Shown piece after piece: positions 46,717-55,623 of a stretch of DNA of 64,000 nucleotides. Both the position numbers and the translations under genes were made by a program. The stretch spans positions 110,777 through 174,776 of the forward strand of contig NZ_FMZX01000004.1 in NCBI RefSeq assembly GCF_900101615.1, in the 5' to 3' direction. The stretch comes from Belnapia rosea (GTDB taxonomy: Bacteria; Pseudomonadota; Alphaproteobacteria; Acetobacterales; Acetobacteraceae). The notes under the pieces were generated by a model, which saw only the letters and a program-made list of their open reading frames with translations, was not told the origin of the DNA and made no database searches. Position 1 is the stretch's first letter, and each line of letters begins with the position of its first letter.

Positions 46717-47205
46717 GTGAATCACATGCCGCCTTTCTGGAAGACCAAGCCGCTCCAGGCGATGAGCCGGGCCGAATGGGAGAGCCTCTGCGACGGCTGC
46801 GGCCGGTGCTGCCTGCATAAATTGCGGGACGAGGACACCGAGGAGGTGGTCTTCACCAATGTCGCCTGCCGGCTGCTCGATACGGGGAGCTGCCGGTGCG
46901 GCGACTATGCGAAACGGAAGCAGCATGTGCCGGATTGCGTGAAGCTGACGCCGGCGCGGATCGCCGCGATCGACTGGCTGCCGCCAAGCTGCGCCTACCG
47001 GCTGGTGGCGGAGGGCAGGGACCTGCTCTGGTGGCATCCGCTGGTCTCCGGCTCGCCGGAGACGGTGCATGAGGCCGGGATTTCGGTACGTGGCCGTGCG
47101 GTGACGGAGCGCGAGGCCGGTGCCCTCGAGGATCATGTCGTGGAATGGCCGGGACGCCTGCCGCGCCGTGCGCGGCTGCCCGGAAAGAAAGGAGATATGC
47201 CATGA
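46717..47205 (+). CDS. YcgN/UPF0260 family cysteine-cluster protein
   Basis: 162 residues. [20 protein letters not shown] and [20 protein letters not shown], then VPDCVKL, give the conserved cysteine pattern (CxxCxxCC plus later Cys) of YkgJ-like zinc/iron-binding proteins. [16 protein letters not shown] and [20 protein letters not shown] are also typical of YcgN. GTG 46717 has AAGG upstream; ATG 46726 is three codons later without a site. The stop overlaps the DapA-like start by ATGA. Molecular function unknown. Confidence 0.88.
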   Translation: MNHMPPFWKTKPLQAMSRAEWESLCDGCGRCCLHKLRDEDTEEVVFTNVACRLLDTGSCRCGDYAKRKQHVPDCVKLTPARIAAIDWLPPSCAYRLVAEGRDLLWWHPLVSGSPETVHEAGISVRGRAVTEREAGALEDHVVEWPGRLPRRARLPGKKGDMP

Positions 47206-48140
47206 AGGATGCCCTGTTCGGTGGCGTGAACGCCGCCGTGCTGACCGCGATGACGCCTGACCTCTCGCCCGACCCGGCGCGGATGGCCGGGCATGCCAAG
47301 TGGCTGCTGGCGAATGGCTGCAACGGGCTCGGCGTGCTCGGCACCACGGGCGAGGCGAACAGCTTCGGCCTGCATGAGCGGAAGCAGATCCTCGAGGGGT
47401 TGATCGAGAACGGCATTCCGGCTTCGGCGATGATGCCGGGCACGGGGACCGCCTCGCTCACCGATACCGTCGAGCTGACGCTGCACGCGAAGGCGCAGGG
47501 CTGCCGCGGCGTGCTGGTGCTGCCGCCCTTCTACTACAAGAACCCGAGCGATGACGGGCTCTTCGCCTGGTTCTCCGAGGTGATCCAGCGCGTCGGCGGC
47601 GGCATCGCGATCTATCTCTACCACTTCCCGCAGCAATCGGCGGTGCCCTTCAGCCTCGACCTGATCGGCCGGCTGCTGAAGGCCTTTCCCGGTGCGGTGA
47701 AGGGCGTGAAGGACAGCAGCGGCGACTACGCCAATATGAAGGCGATGATCGACGCCTTCGCCAAGGATGGGTTCGAGGTCTATTCCGGCTCGGACGAGTA
47801 TGTGCAGCGCATCCTCGCCGAGGGCGGCGCGGGCTGCATCACCGCGGCGAGCAATGCGAACAGCCATTGGGGCGGTATCGTCTATGCGAAGCGCACCGGC
47901 GCGGAGGCGGATGCGGCGCAGCAGGTGCTGACCGCGACGCGCAAGGCGGCGACCAGCGCGCCGCTGATCCCGGGCCTGCGGGAGATCATCGCGCGCAGCA
48001 CGGGCGATGATGGCTGGCGCACCATCCGTCCGCCGCATCTCAAGCTCGGGAAGGCGCAGGCGGATGCGGTCTGGGCGGCATGGCAGGCGGCGGGTGCCTT
48101 GCCGCTGCCGGGGCTCGGCGTGAAGGCCGCCGCCGAATGA
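47202..48140 (+). CDS. Dihydrodipicolinate synthase-family aldolase/lyase
   Basis: 312-residue class I aldolase of the DapA superfamily. [20 protein letters not shown] holds the GTTGE motif, [11 protein letters not shown] the next strand, [10 protein letters not shown] the Tyr loop, and [16 protein letters not shown] the Schiff-base Lys. True DapA has a YNxPxR loop with an Arg; here HFPQQS replaces it, so the enzyme is probably not lysine-pathway DapA but a related lyase such as for a sugar acid or hydroxyproline-derived keto acid. It is coupled at both ends, to YcgN and to a cupin. Confidence 0.85.
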   Translation: MKDALFGGVNAAVLTAMTPDLSPDPARMAGHAKWLLANGCNGLGVLGTTGEANSFGLHERKQILEGLIENGIPASAMMPGTGTASLTDTVELTLHAKAQGCRGVLVLPPFYYKNPSDDGLFAWFSEVIQRVGGGIAIYLYHFPQQSAVPFSLDLIGRLLKAFPGAVKGVKDSSGDYANMKAMIDAFAKDGFEVYSGSDEYVQRILAEGGAGCITAASNANSHWGGIVYAKRTGAEADAAQQVLTATRKAATSAPLIPGLREIIARSTGDDGWRTIRPPHLKLGKAQADAVWAAWQAAGALPLPGLGVKAAAE

Positions 48141-48451
48141 GCGAGCCGATGCGGTGCCGCGAACCCGCGGTGGGCACCGTGCAGATCGACAACGAGCATG
48201 TCCGCGTCACGCGCTGGGATTTCAATCCCGGCGCGGAGACGGGCTGGCACCGGCATGGCTGGCTCTATGTCGTCGTGCCGGTGCATGACGGCACGCTGCT
48301 CGTCGAGCTGCCGGGCGGCGAGACGATGACGGCGGAGCTGAAGGCGGGCATGTCCTACACGCGCGGCGCCGGCGTCGAGCACAACGTCGTCAATGGCGGC
48401 ACCGCGCCGCTGTCCTTCGTCGAGACCGAGCTGAAGGCCGTGCCGGGTTGA
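48137..48451 (+). CDS. Small cupin-domain protein
   Basis: 104 residues forming a single cupin barrel. NPGAETGWHRHGWLYVVVPV gives the first motif (G-x5-HxH-type metal site), and SYTRGAGVEHNVVNGGTAPL the second, with His. One metal ion is likely. The ATG overlaps the stop of the aldolase gene (ATGA), so it probably works in the same pathway, for example as an isomerase or sensor. Function unknown. Confidence 0.8.
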   Translation: MSEPMRCREPAVGTVQIDNEHVRVTRWDFNPGAETGWHRHGWLYVVVPVHDGTLLVELPGGETMTAELKAGMSYTRGAGVEHNVVNGGTAPLSFVETELKAVPG

Positions 48452-48470
48452 TACGCAGGAAGGTCAGGCG

Positions 48471-49205
48471 TTGAACCCGCTGCCGCTTGCTGCGCAATGT
48501 GGTTCGATGAACGATGGTGACGACTCCCCGCTGCACGCGGCTGACTTCCCCGGTCCCGTGCAGTGGCGGCGCTCGGCCCGGGCGCGGCGCGTGAGCCTGC
48601 GCATCGATGCGCGCAGCGGCGCGGTGGTGGTGACGCTGCCGCTGCGTGCCGGGCGGCCGGCCGGTGTCGCGCTGCTGGCGACGCATGCGGCCTGGGTGCG
48701 CGAGCGGCTGGCGGCGCTGGCGCCGCACATCCCCTTCCAGCCGGGGGCGGAGCTGCCGCTGGGCGGCCTGCCGCATGTGCTGCGCCTCGTGACGCAGCGC
48801 GAGGGCGAGGCTTGGCTGGAGCCGGGGGCGATCCTGCTCGGTGGCGATGCGGATGTGCCGGCACGGGTCATGGCCTTCCTGCAGGGCGAGGCCCAGGCGC
48901 GGATCGGCCTGCTGGTCGAGCGGCATGCGGCGCGGCTCGGCCTCGCGGCGCGGCGCATCCGGCTGAAGGACACCAAGAGCCGCTGGGGCAGCTGCGCGCC
49001 GGACGGCACGCTCGCCTTCTCCTGGCGGCTGGTCATGGCGCCGGAGTGGGTGATGGATTACGTCGTCGCGCATGAGGTGGCGCATCTCGGCGAGATGAAC
49101 CATTCGCCGGATTTCTGGGCCCTGGTGGAGCGGCTGGCGCCGCAGCGCCATGCCGCCGTTGCCTGGCTCAAGGAGAACGGGCCGGGGCTGCTGCGCGTCG
49201 GCTGA
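48471..49205 (+). CDS. YgjP-like zinc metallopeptidase (DUF45)
   Basis: The C-terminal half has KSRWGSCAPDGTLAFSWRL and VVAHEVAHLGEMNHSPDFW, the HExxH zinc site and downstream His of the YgjP/WLM group. The N-terminal part, with SLRIDARSGAVVVTLPL and FLQGEAQARI, is also typical. TTG 48471 has AGGAAGG upstream (244 residues); ATG 48507 would give 232 without a clear ribosome site. Substrates of this family are unknown. Confidence 0.85.
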   Translation: MNPLPLAAQCGSMNDGDDSPLHAADFPGPVQWRRSARARRVSLRIDARSGAVVVTLPLRAGRPAGVALLATHAAWVRERLAALAPHIPFQPGAELPLGGLPHVLRLVTQREGEAWLEPGAILLGGDADVPARVMAFLQGEAQARIGLLVERHAARLGLAARRIRLKDTKSRWGSCAPDGTLAFSWRLVMAPEWVMDYVVAHEVAHLGEMNHSPDFWALVERLAPQRHAAVAWLKENGPGLLRVG

Positions 49206-49231
49206 CGAGAAACCCACCGGACCGACTGCCC

Positions 49232-49582
49232 ATGACCGAGAGCATCTACACCATGGTCCGCCACGCCGATTGGCAGGTGGCGGCGGAGGCCGGCGCCTAT
49301 CACGGCAGTGCCGATGACCGGCGCGACGGCTTCCTGCATTTCTCGACCGCCGCTCAGCTCCGTGCCAGCGCGGCCAGGCATCGCGCGGGGGAGAGTGACC
49401 TGCTGCTGGTCGAGGCGGTGGTGGCGAGGCTCGGCGAGGCGCTGCGCTGGGAGAAGGCGGGCAGTCGGCCTGGCCTCTTCCCGCATCTCTACGGCGCCTT
49501 GCCGCTCTCCGCCGTGCGCTCCGTGACGCCACTGCCGCTCGGCGCCGATGGCGCCCATGTGTTTCCTGCCGGAATCGACTGA
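49232..49582 (+). CDS. DUF952 family protein
   Basis: 116 residues. SIYTMVRHADWQVAAEAGAY, then DDRRDGFLHFSTAAQL, and the end FPHLYGALPLSAV match DUF952, a small family structurally related to ADP-ribose-handling folds but without assigned activity. The last 94 bases overlap the convergent exporter gene on the other strand. Confidence 0.88.
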   Translation: MTESIYTMVRHADWQVAAEAGAYHGSADDRRDGFLHFSTAAQLRASAARHRAGESDLLLVEAVVARLGEALRWEKAGSRPGLFPHLYGALPLSAVRSVTPLPLGADGAHVFPAGID

Positions 49583-50451
49583 GCCGGCATCGATTGCGGC
49601 AGGGCGCGGCGGCGCGCCCGCTCGCTCATCACGCAGGCGAAGACCACGACGGCACCACCGAGCAGCAGCGCCAGGTCCGGCCAGCGGCCCCAGAAGGCGA
49701 TGTCGAGCAGGACGGAGACCGGCAGCGCGGCGAAGCCCCAGGGGGCGAGCCGTGCCGCATCCGCATGGCGGAAGGCGGCGGCGGTGCAGAGGACGGCGCC
49801 ACCGGCCAGCAGCCCGTTCGCCAGCATCCGCATCATGTCGAGCGGCGGGCCCGGCACCCAGGCGAGCGCCGCCATCGGGCCGAACAGGGCGAGGCCGAGC
49901 AGGCTCGGCCAGAGCACCAGCCCGGCCATGCCCGCCTCGCCGCGCAGCCTGCGGTTCAGCGTCTGGTTCACCGCGAAGGCCGTGGTCGAGACCAGGATGA
50001 TGAGGTAGCCGGAAAGCGGCCCCTCCACCCCGCCGAGCTTCGGCGCCACCGCCAGCAGCACCCCGGCGAATCCCATGGCGCACCAGGCCCAGGCGGCGCG
50101 CGGCACCGCCTCGCGCAGCACCAGCGCGGCCAGGGCCAGGGTGAGGAAGGGGGCGGTGAAGAAGACGAGATAGCCCTCGCCGAGCGGCAGGTGGCGGAAG
50201 CCGAGGAAGAAGCCGCCGGCCGAGACCATCATCGTGCAGGCCCGGATTGCCTGGAGCCGGGGGTGCCGGGTGGCGATCGGCCCGCCGAAGCCGGGCATCA
50301 GCAGGCGCGCCAACAGGAAGGCCGGCAGCAGCATGGTGTAGCGCAGCAGCAGCACCTGACCGAGGCCGTATTGTCCCGAGAGCAGCTTGCTGTTCGCGTC
50401 GTTGAGGGCGAACAACAGAATGCCGGCCAGCAGGAATGCCGGTCCCTTCAC
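49489..50451 (-). CDS. DMT/EamA family transporter
   Basis: 320 residues with about ten hydrophobic helices in two EamA repeats. The first opens LLAGILLFALNDANSKLL, with LVFFTAPFLTLALAALVL; the second includes LIILVSTTAFAVNQTLNRRL and closes with LALLLGGAVVVFACVM. GTG 50451 has GGGAGG eight bases upstream. The C-terminal 40 residues after the last helix are Ser/Pro-rich and come from DNA that also encodes the end of the DUF952 gene. Such transporters export amino acids or small metabolites; the substrate is not evident. Confidence 0.88.
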   Translation of the reverse strand: MKGPAFLLAGILLFALNDANSKLLSGQYGLGQVLLLRYTMLLPAFLLARLLMPGFGGPIATRHPRLQAIRACTMMVSAGGFFLGFRHLPLGEGYLVFFTAPFLTLALAALVLREAVPRAAWAWCAMGFAGVLLAVAPKLGGVEGPLSGYLIILVSTTAFAVNQTLNRRLRGEAGMAGLVLWPSLLGLALFGPMAALAWVPGPPLDMMRMLANGLLAGGAVLCTAAAFRHADAARLAPWGFAALPVSVLLDIAFWGRWPDLALLLGGAVVVFACVMSERARRRALPQSMPAQSIPAGNTWAPSAPSGSGVTERTAESGKAP

Positions 50452-50553
50452 GCCGATTTCCTCCCGGGCTTTCTCCCCCTGGTTGTCGCGGGCGGCGCCG
50501 GGGCCGTCAACCGCGCTTCCCAACCCGGCCCGGCTCGGGCACACAGCGGCGCC

Positions 50554-51597
50554 ATGACCCCGCGCCTCGCCTCCCTCGCCACGCCGCTGCTCCGCCGCCT
50601 CGATGCCGAGACGGCGCATGGGCTGGCGCTCCGGGCCCTGTCCGCCGGCCTCGCCGGCCGGGCCATGGCGGCGCCGGACCCGATCCTCGCCACCAGGGCG
50701 CTCGGCCTCCGCTTCGCCAACCCGCTCGGCCTGGCGGCGGGGTTCGACAAGGATGCGGTGGCGGTGCTGCCGCTGATGCGGCTCGGCTTCGGCTTCGTCG
50801 AGGCGGGCACGGTCACGCCGCGGCCGCAGCCGGGCAACCCGCGCCCGCGGCTGTTCCGGCTGGCGGAGGATGCCGCCGTCATCAACCGGATGGGTTTCAA
50901 CAATGGCGGGGTGGAGGCCTATCTGGCGCGGCTGCGGGCGCTGCCGCGGCCCCTGCCGGCGGTGTTCGGCGCCAATATCGGCGTGAACAAGGAGGGGGCG
51001 GACCCGGCGCGGGACTATCCGGCGCTCTATGCCGCGCTGGCCGGGCTTGCCGACTACGTCACGGTCAATGTCTCCTCGCCCAACACCCCTGGCCTGCGCG
51101 ACCTGCAGGGGGAGGAGCGGCTGGCGCAGATCCTCGCCGGCATCGCCGCCATCGAGGGCCCGCCCGTGCTGGTCAAGATCGCCCCCGACCTGTCGGACGA
51201 GGCGCTCGGCCCGGTCATCGAGACCTGCGTGGCCCAGGGCGCGGCGGGGCTCATCGTCTCCAACACCACCATCGCCCGGCCGGCGGGGCTGCGGTCGGCG
51301 CATCGCGGCGAGGCGGGTGGGCTGTCGGGTGCGCCGCTGCGCGAGCGGGCGACGGCGGTGCTGCGGCAGTGCCACCGGCTCGCGGCGGGGCGGCTGGTGC
51401 TGATCGGCGTCGGCGGCGTCGCCAGCGGGGCGGATGCGCTGGAGAAGATCAGGGCCGGCGCCAGCCTGGTGCAGCTCTACACCGCCTTCGCCTATGCCGG
51501 GCCGGCGCTGGTGCCCGTCATCCTCCAGGACCTCGCGGCGCTGCTGCGGCGGGAGGGTTTCGCCAGCGTCGCCGAGGCGGTCGGCACCGCAGCCTGA
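50554..51597 (+). CDS. pyrD: Dihydroorotate dehydrogenase (quinone), class 2
   Basis: Membrane-linked flavoenzyme of pyrimidine synthesis. The N-terminal helices before the barrel (TPLLRRLDAETAHGLALRAL) place it in class 2, which uses ubiquinone. NPLGLAAGFDKDAVAV, GTVTPRPQPGNPRPRLFRL, INRMGFNNGG, NVSSPNTPGLRDLQ with the catalytic Ser, LVKIAPDLSD and GVGGVASGADALEKI are all present. 347 residues. The start at 50554 has only a weak ribosome site. The HAD gene follows 13 bases later. Confidence 0.96.
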   Translation: MTPRLASLATPLLRRLDAETAHGLALRALSAGLAGRAMAAPDPILATRALGLRFANPLGLAAGFDKDAVAVLPLMRLGFGFVEAGTVTPRPQPGNPRPRLFRLAEDAAVINRMGFNNGGVEAYLARLRALPRPLPAVFGANIGVNKEGADPARDYPALYAALAGLADYVTVNVSSPNTPGLRDLQGEERLAQILAGIAAIEGPPVLVKIAPDLSDEALGPVIETCVAQGAAGLIVSNTTIARPAGLRSAHRGEAGGLSGAPLRERATAVLRQCHRLAAGRLVLIGVGGVASGADALEKIRAGASLVQLYTAFAYAGPALVPVILQDLAALLRREGFASVAEAVGTAA

Positions 51598-51610
51598 AGG
51601 AAAGAGAGCC

Positions 51611-52471
51611 ATGGACATCCTGGACGGCATCGCGCCGCTGGCGGACCGCTATGACGGCTATGTGCTCGACCTCTGGGGCGTGGTGCATAACGGCCAGCAG
51701 CTCTATCCCGGCGTGCCGGAGGCGCTGGCGCAGCTGAAGGCGCGGGGCAAGCGCGTCGTCTTCCTGACCAATGCGCCGCGCCGCGCCTGGTTCGTCCAGG
51801 GCATGCTGGACCGCATGTCGCTCGATCGCGCGCTCTATGACGGCATCATGTCCTCGGGCGAGATCGCCTGGCGGATGCTGAAGGAGCGGCGGCATCCCTT
51901 CTTCGCGCCGCTCGGCCGGCGGGCCTTCCATATCGGGCCGGAGCGGGATCTCTCGGTGATCGAGGAGGGCGTCGCCGAGGTGGTGGACAGCGCGGCCGAT
52001 GCCGATTTCCTGCTCAACACCGGCCCCGACCCGGAGCGCGGCTCAGGCGACCCGGCGCCCTATCGCCCGGCGCTCGAGGCCGCCGCCGCCCATCGCCTGC
52101 CGATGGTCTGCGTCAACCCGGACCGCTTCGTGATGGTGGGCGAGGACCGGCTGATCTGCGCCGGCGCGCTGGCCGATATCTATCTCGGGCTCGGCTGCCC
52201 GGTCTTCGAGGTCGGCAAGCCGGACCCGGCCGTCTACGACCCGGTGATGGAGCTGCTCGGCCTCGCCGACCGCAGCCGCGTGCTGGCGATCGGCGATACG
52301 CCGCATACCGACCTGGCCGGTGCCCAGGCGGCGGGGATGGACGCGCTTTGGGCGATGACCGGCCTCGCCGCCCACGCCCATGGCGCGAACCCGGATCCGG
52401 AGCGGCTGCGCCGGGTGGCACTGGACGAGGGCGTGGACCCGATCGCCGCCATCCGCGCCCTGCGCTGGTAG
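51611..52471 (+). CDS. HAD-superfamily subclass IIA hydrolase (TIGR01459-like)
   Basis: 286 residues. YDGYVLDLWGVVHNGQQLYP holds the DxxG...H nucleophile region (DLWGVVH, the usual variant in this subfamily), VVFLTNAPR motif II, VFEVGKPDPAVYDPVM motif III with Lys, and LAIGDTPHTDLAGAQAAGMD motif IV. The C2 cap lies between motifs II and III. Related proteins dephosphorylate nucleotides or sugar phosphates. Position after pyrD with a GGAAAGAGAG site suggests co-transcription. Confidence 0.9.
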   Translation: MDILDGIAPLADRYDGYVLDLWGVVHNGQQLYPGVPEALAQLKARGKRVVFLTNAPRRAWFVQGMLDRMSLDRALYDGIMSSGEIAWRMLKERRHPFFAPLGRRAFHIGPERDLSVIEEGVAEVVDSAADADFLLNTGPDPERGSGDPAPYRPALEAAAAHRLPMVCVNPDRFVMVGEDRLICAGALADIYLGLGCPVFEVGKPDPAVYDPVMELLGLADRSRVLAIGDTPHTDLAGAQAAGMDALWAMTGLAAHAHGANPDPERLRRVALDEGVDPIAAIRALRW

Positions 52472-52524
52472 CGCGCCTTCCATTCCGGCCTATGCTGCCC
52501 GCGATCGGCAGCGGGAGGTCAGGA

Positions 52525-54108
52525 ATGATAGATCGGCGCAGGCTCCTTCAGGCTTCGGCCCTCACCCTCGCCGCGCCGCGGCTGGCCGGCGCGCAGGGTG
52601 GCGCGAAGCTGCTGCGCTTCGCCCCGCAGGCCGACATCGCCATCCTCGACCCCATCGTCACCACGGGCTTCGTCACCCGCAACCACGCCTTCCTCGTCTT
52701 CGACACGCTCTATGGCTGGGACGAGCAGTACCGGGCGCAGCCGCAGATGGTGGAGGGCCATGTCGTCGAGGATGACGGGCTGACCTGGACGATGACGCTG
52801 CGCGAGGGCCTCCGCTTCCATGATGGGGAGCCGGTGCGGGCGCGGGATGCGGTGGCGAGCGTGAAGCGCTGGGGGCAGCGGGACAGCTTCGGCCTTGCCC
52901 TGATGGCGGCGGTCGAGGAGATCACCGCTCCCTCCGACCGGGAGATCCGCTGGCGGCTGAAGCGGCCCTTCCCGCTGCTGCCGGATGCGCTGGGCAAGGT
53001 CGGCGCCAATGTCGCCTTCATCATGCCGGAGCGGCTGGCGAGCCTGGATGCGGCGATGCCGGTCCCGGAGATGGTTGGCAGTGGCCCCTTCCGCTTCGCC
53101 GCCAGTGAGCGCGTCCCCGGCTCGCGGGCGGTCTACACGAAGTTCGAGGGCTACGTGCCGCGCCCCGAGGGCACGCCGAGCCTGCTGGCCGGGCCGAAGC
53201 GTGCCTATCTCGACCGGGTGGAATGGCTGACGCTGCCGGATGCCACCACGGCCGCCGCCGCGCTGCGCCGTGGCGAGATCGACTGGTGGGAGCAGCCGAC
53301 GACCGACCTGCTGCCGACGCTGCAGCGCGGCCGCGGCATCAAGGTGGAGACGCTCGACCCGACCGGGGCGATCGCCATGCTCCGCTTCAACCACCTGCAT
53401 CCGCCCTTCGACAACCCAGGCGTCCGCCGCGCGGTGCTGGGCGCGATCAGCCAGGAGGATGTGATGACCGCCGTCGCCGGCAATGACCGCGCGCTGTGGC
53501 GGGACGGCGTCGGCTTCTTCGCACCAGGATCGGTCATGGCGAGCGACGAGGGCATGGCGGCGCTGGGCGGCCCGCGCGACATCGCCGCCTCGCGCCGGGC
53601 GCTGGAGGCGGCCGGCTACAAGGGCGAGACGGTGCTGCTGATGGCGCCGACCGACTTCCCCGCCATCAACGCGATGAGCGAGGTGGTGGGCGACGTCTTC
53701 CGCAAGCTCGGGATGAAGCTCGACTACGTGGCGATGGACTGGGGCAGCGCGCTGCGGCGGCAGGCCAACCGCGAGCTGCCCGAGCGGGGCGGCTACAACG
53801 CCTTCTGCACCTACACGGCGGGGGTGAACCAGTTCAACCCGGCGGCGCACAACTTCATCCGCGGCAGCGGCCTGACCGCGACTTTCGGCTGGTCCACCAG
53901 CCCGGAGCTCGAGGCGATGCGGGATGAATGGCTGCGCTCGACCGACGAGGCGGTGCGGCGGGATATCGGCCGCCGGATGCAGCGCCAGGCCTTCCTCGAT
54001 GTGCCCTATGTGCCGCTCGGCCAGTTCTACCAGCCGACCGCCTACCGCGAGGATGTCTCCGGCCTGCTGAAGGGGCTGCCGCTGTTCTGGAACGTCAGGC
54101 GGGGCTGA
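52525..54108 (+). CDS. Family 5 ABC transporter substrate-binding protein (peptide/nickel type)
   Basis: 527 residues. MIDRRRLLQASALTLAAPRLAGA is a signal with an Arg-rich start, possibly Tat. FAPQADIAILDPIVTTGFVT, LREGLRFHDGEPVRARDAVASVKRW (split across the SBP_bac_5 signature) and ATTAAAALRRGEIDWWEQPT are typical of DppA/OppA-like receptors. GPRDIAASRRALEAAGYKG and FNPAAHNF fit the C-terminal lobe. No permease or ATPase gene is adjacent, so it is an orphan receptor here. GGAGG precedes the ATG. Confidence 0.88.
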   Translation: MIDRRRLLQASALTLAAPRLAGAQGGAKLLRFAPQADIAILDPIVTTGFVTRNHAFLVFDTLYGWDEQYRAQPQMVEGHVVEDDGLTWTMTLREGLRFHDGEPVRARDAVASVKRWGQRDSFGLALMAAVEEITAPSDREIRWRLKRPFPLLPDALGKVGANVAFIMPERLASLDAAMPVPEMVGSGPFRFAASERVPGSRAVYTKFEGYVPRPEGTPSLLAGPKRAYLDRVEWLTLPDATTAAAALRRGEIDWWEQPTTDLLPTLQRGRGIKVETLDPTGAIAMLRFNHLHPPFDNPGVRRAVLGAISQEDVMTAVAGNDRALWRDGVGFFAPGSVMASDEGMAALGGPRDIAASRRALEAAGYKGETVLLMAPTDFPAINAMSEVVGDVFRKLGMKLDYVAMDWGSALRRQANRELPERGGYNAFCTYTAGVNQFNPAAHNFIRGSGLTATFGWSTSPELEAMRDEWLRSTDEAVRRDIGRRMQRQAFLDVPYVPLGQFYQPTAYREDVSGLLKGLPLFWNVRRG

Positions 54109-54138
54109 GGCACCGCGGCCCTATCACGGTCGAGGGCG

Positions 54139-54165
54139 CGGACGGAAGCGCGGGGCTTCCGTCCG
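54139..54165. terminator. Hairpin between convergent binding-protein and amidase genes
   Basis: CGGACGGAAGC and GCTTCCGTCCG form a perfect 11-bp stem around a five-base loop, 30 bases after one stop and 39 before the other. The flank toward the plus-strand side reads GTATTGTCC. Likely a shared bidirectional terminator. Confidence 0.65.
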
Positions 54166-54204
54166 GTATTGTCCCCGACTGAATGTCGGTCGAGCGGGGC
54201 CGGA

Positions 54205-55623
54205 TCAGGCCTTGGCCGGCCGCACCGTGAAGGGTTGGGCGGCCAGGAAGCCCGCCCCGGCCCGGAGCACCAGCGCATCAGCTAGGCGTGGTCCGGCGAG
54301 CTGCAGCCCGACCGGCAGCCCCGCCTCCGTCACGCCGCAGGGCACCGAGATGGCCGGGCCGTGGGAGAGGTTGAAGGGGTAGGAGAATTCCGCCCAGACC
54401 AGCCAGTCCCAGTCATGCGGCGGCCAGTGCGGCGGGCGCTGCAGCCCGACCGGGAAGGCGGCGACCGAGGCGGCGGGTGTCGCCAGCAGGTCGAATCCGG
54501 CCTCGCCGAACCAGGCATTCACCGCCGCGGCATAGGCGAAGCGCCGGGTCTGCGCGGCATGGGCCTGCATGAAGCTGAAGCCGCGATAGGCCTCGGTGCA
54601 GGCGACGAGGCCGGGGTCCATCTCCGCCGCGGCGGCGGCATCGGGGGCGAGGAAGGGGCGCATGGCGCCGCCCCAGAGGTCGCGCTCCAGCGCCGGGCCT
54701 TCCGGGCCCCAGGGCGGCGTCACCTGCTCGACCGTGGCGCCGGCCGCCTCCAGGGCGCGGACCGCCTCGGCCACCAGCGCGGCCACCTCGGGGTCGACCC
54801 GGGCATGGCCGAGATCGGGGCTGTAGGCGATGCGGAGGCCGCGCAGCCCGCCCGGCTCCACCTCCGGGGCGAAGCGGTCCGGCAGGGTGGTGTGGTCGAG
54901 CGGATGCGGCCCGGCGAGGACGGAGAACATCAGCGCCGCATCCTCGGCGCTGCGGGTGATCGGCCCGGCATGGGAGAGGGCGCCGTTGTTCGGCACCGGC
55001 ACATAGGGCACCCGGCCATAGGTCGGCTTGAAGCCGACCGCGCCGCAGAAATGCGCCGGCAGGCGGATGGAGCCGGCGCCGTCGGTGCCGAGATGCAGCG
55101 GGCCGCAGCCGGCGCCGGCCAGCGCCGCGGCGCCCGAGGAGGAGCCGCCGGCGGTCATGCCATGGGCCCAGGGGTTGTGCGTCGCCCCCGTCAGCGGGTT
55201 GTGGCTGACGGCGGTCCAGCCATTCTCGGTGCTGGTGGTCTTGCCGAGGATGATGGCACCGGCCTCGCGCAGCCGGGCGACCAGCGGCGCGTCCCCGGTG
55301 GCCGGGGTGGCGTCGGATAGGCGGGAGCCGCGCCGGGTCGGCAGGCCGCGCACCGCCTGGATGTCCTTGATGGTGACGGGCACGCCATGCAGCGGGCCGA
55401 GCGTGGCCCCCCGCATTACGGCGGCCTCGGCCTCCCGCGCGGCGGCGCGGGCGCCCTCGGCATCGAGGGCGACGAAGGCGTTCAGCCCCGGCTCCTTCGC
55501 GGCGATGCGGGCCAGCACGGCCTCGGTGATCTCGACGGGCGAGGCGCGCCGCTCGCGCACCATCGCCGCCATATTGACCGCCGAGGCGGTCGCCAGGTCA
55601 GTCGTCGCCGTGTCCTGTGCCAT
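54205..55623 (-). CDS. Amidase (amidase signature family)
   Basis: 472 residues. The Ser-cisSer-Lys triad is visible: Lys in HGVPVTIKDIQAV, and the serines in MTAGGSSSGAAALAGAGCGP. HLGTDGAGSIRLPAHFCGA, GFKPTYGRVPYVP and SHAGPITRSAEDAALM are standard blocks. Substrates range over aryl or short aliphatic amides and cannot be read here. Its start overlaps the end of the PPOX gene by 26 bases in the same transcript, so it is the second gene of a unit controlled from the MocR-facing region. Confidence 0.92.
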   Translation of the reverse strand: MAQDTATTDLATASAVNMAAMVRERRASPVEITEAVLARIAAKEPGLNAFVALDAEGARAAAREAEAAVMRGATLGPLHGVPVTIKDIQAVRGLPTRRGSRLSDATPATGDAPLVARLREAGAIILGKTTSTENGWTAVSHNPLTGATHNPWAHGMTAGGSSSGAAALAGAGCGPLHLGTDGAGSIRLPAHFCGAVGFKPTYGRVPYVPVPNNGALSHAGPITRSAEDAALMFSVLAGPHPLDHTTLPDRFAPEVEPGGLRGLRIAYSPDLGHARVDPEVAALVAEAVRALEAAGATVEQVTPPWGPEGPALERDLWGGAMRPFLAPDAAAAAEMDPGLVACTEAYRGFSFMQAHAAQTRRFAYAAAVNAWFGEAGFDLLATPAASVAAFPVGLQRPPHWPPHDWDWLVWAEFSYPFNLSHGPAISVPCGVTEAGLPVGLQLAGPRLADALVLRAGAGFLAAQPFTVRPAKA

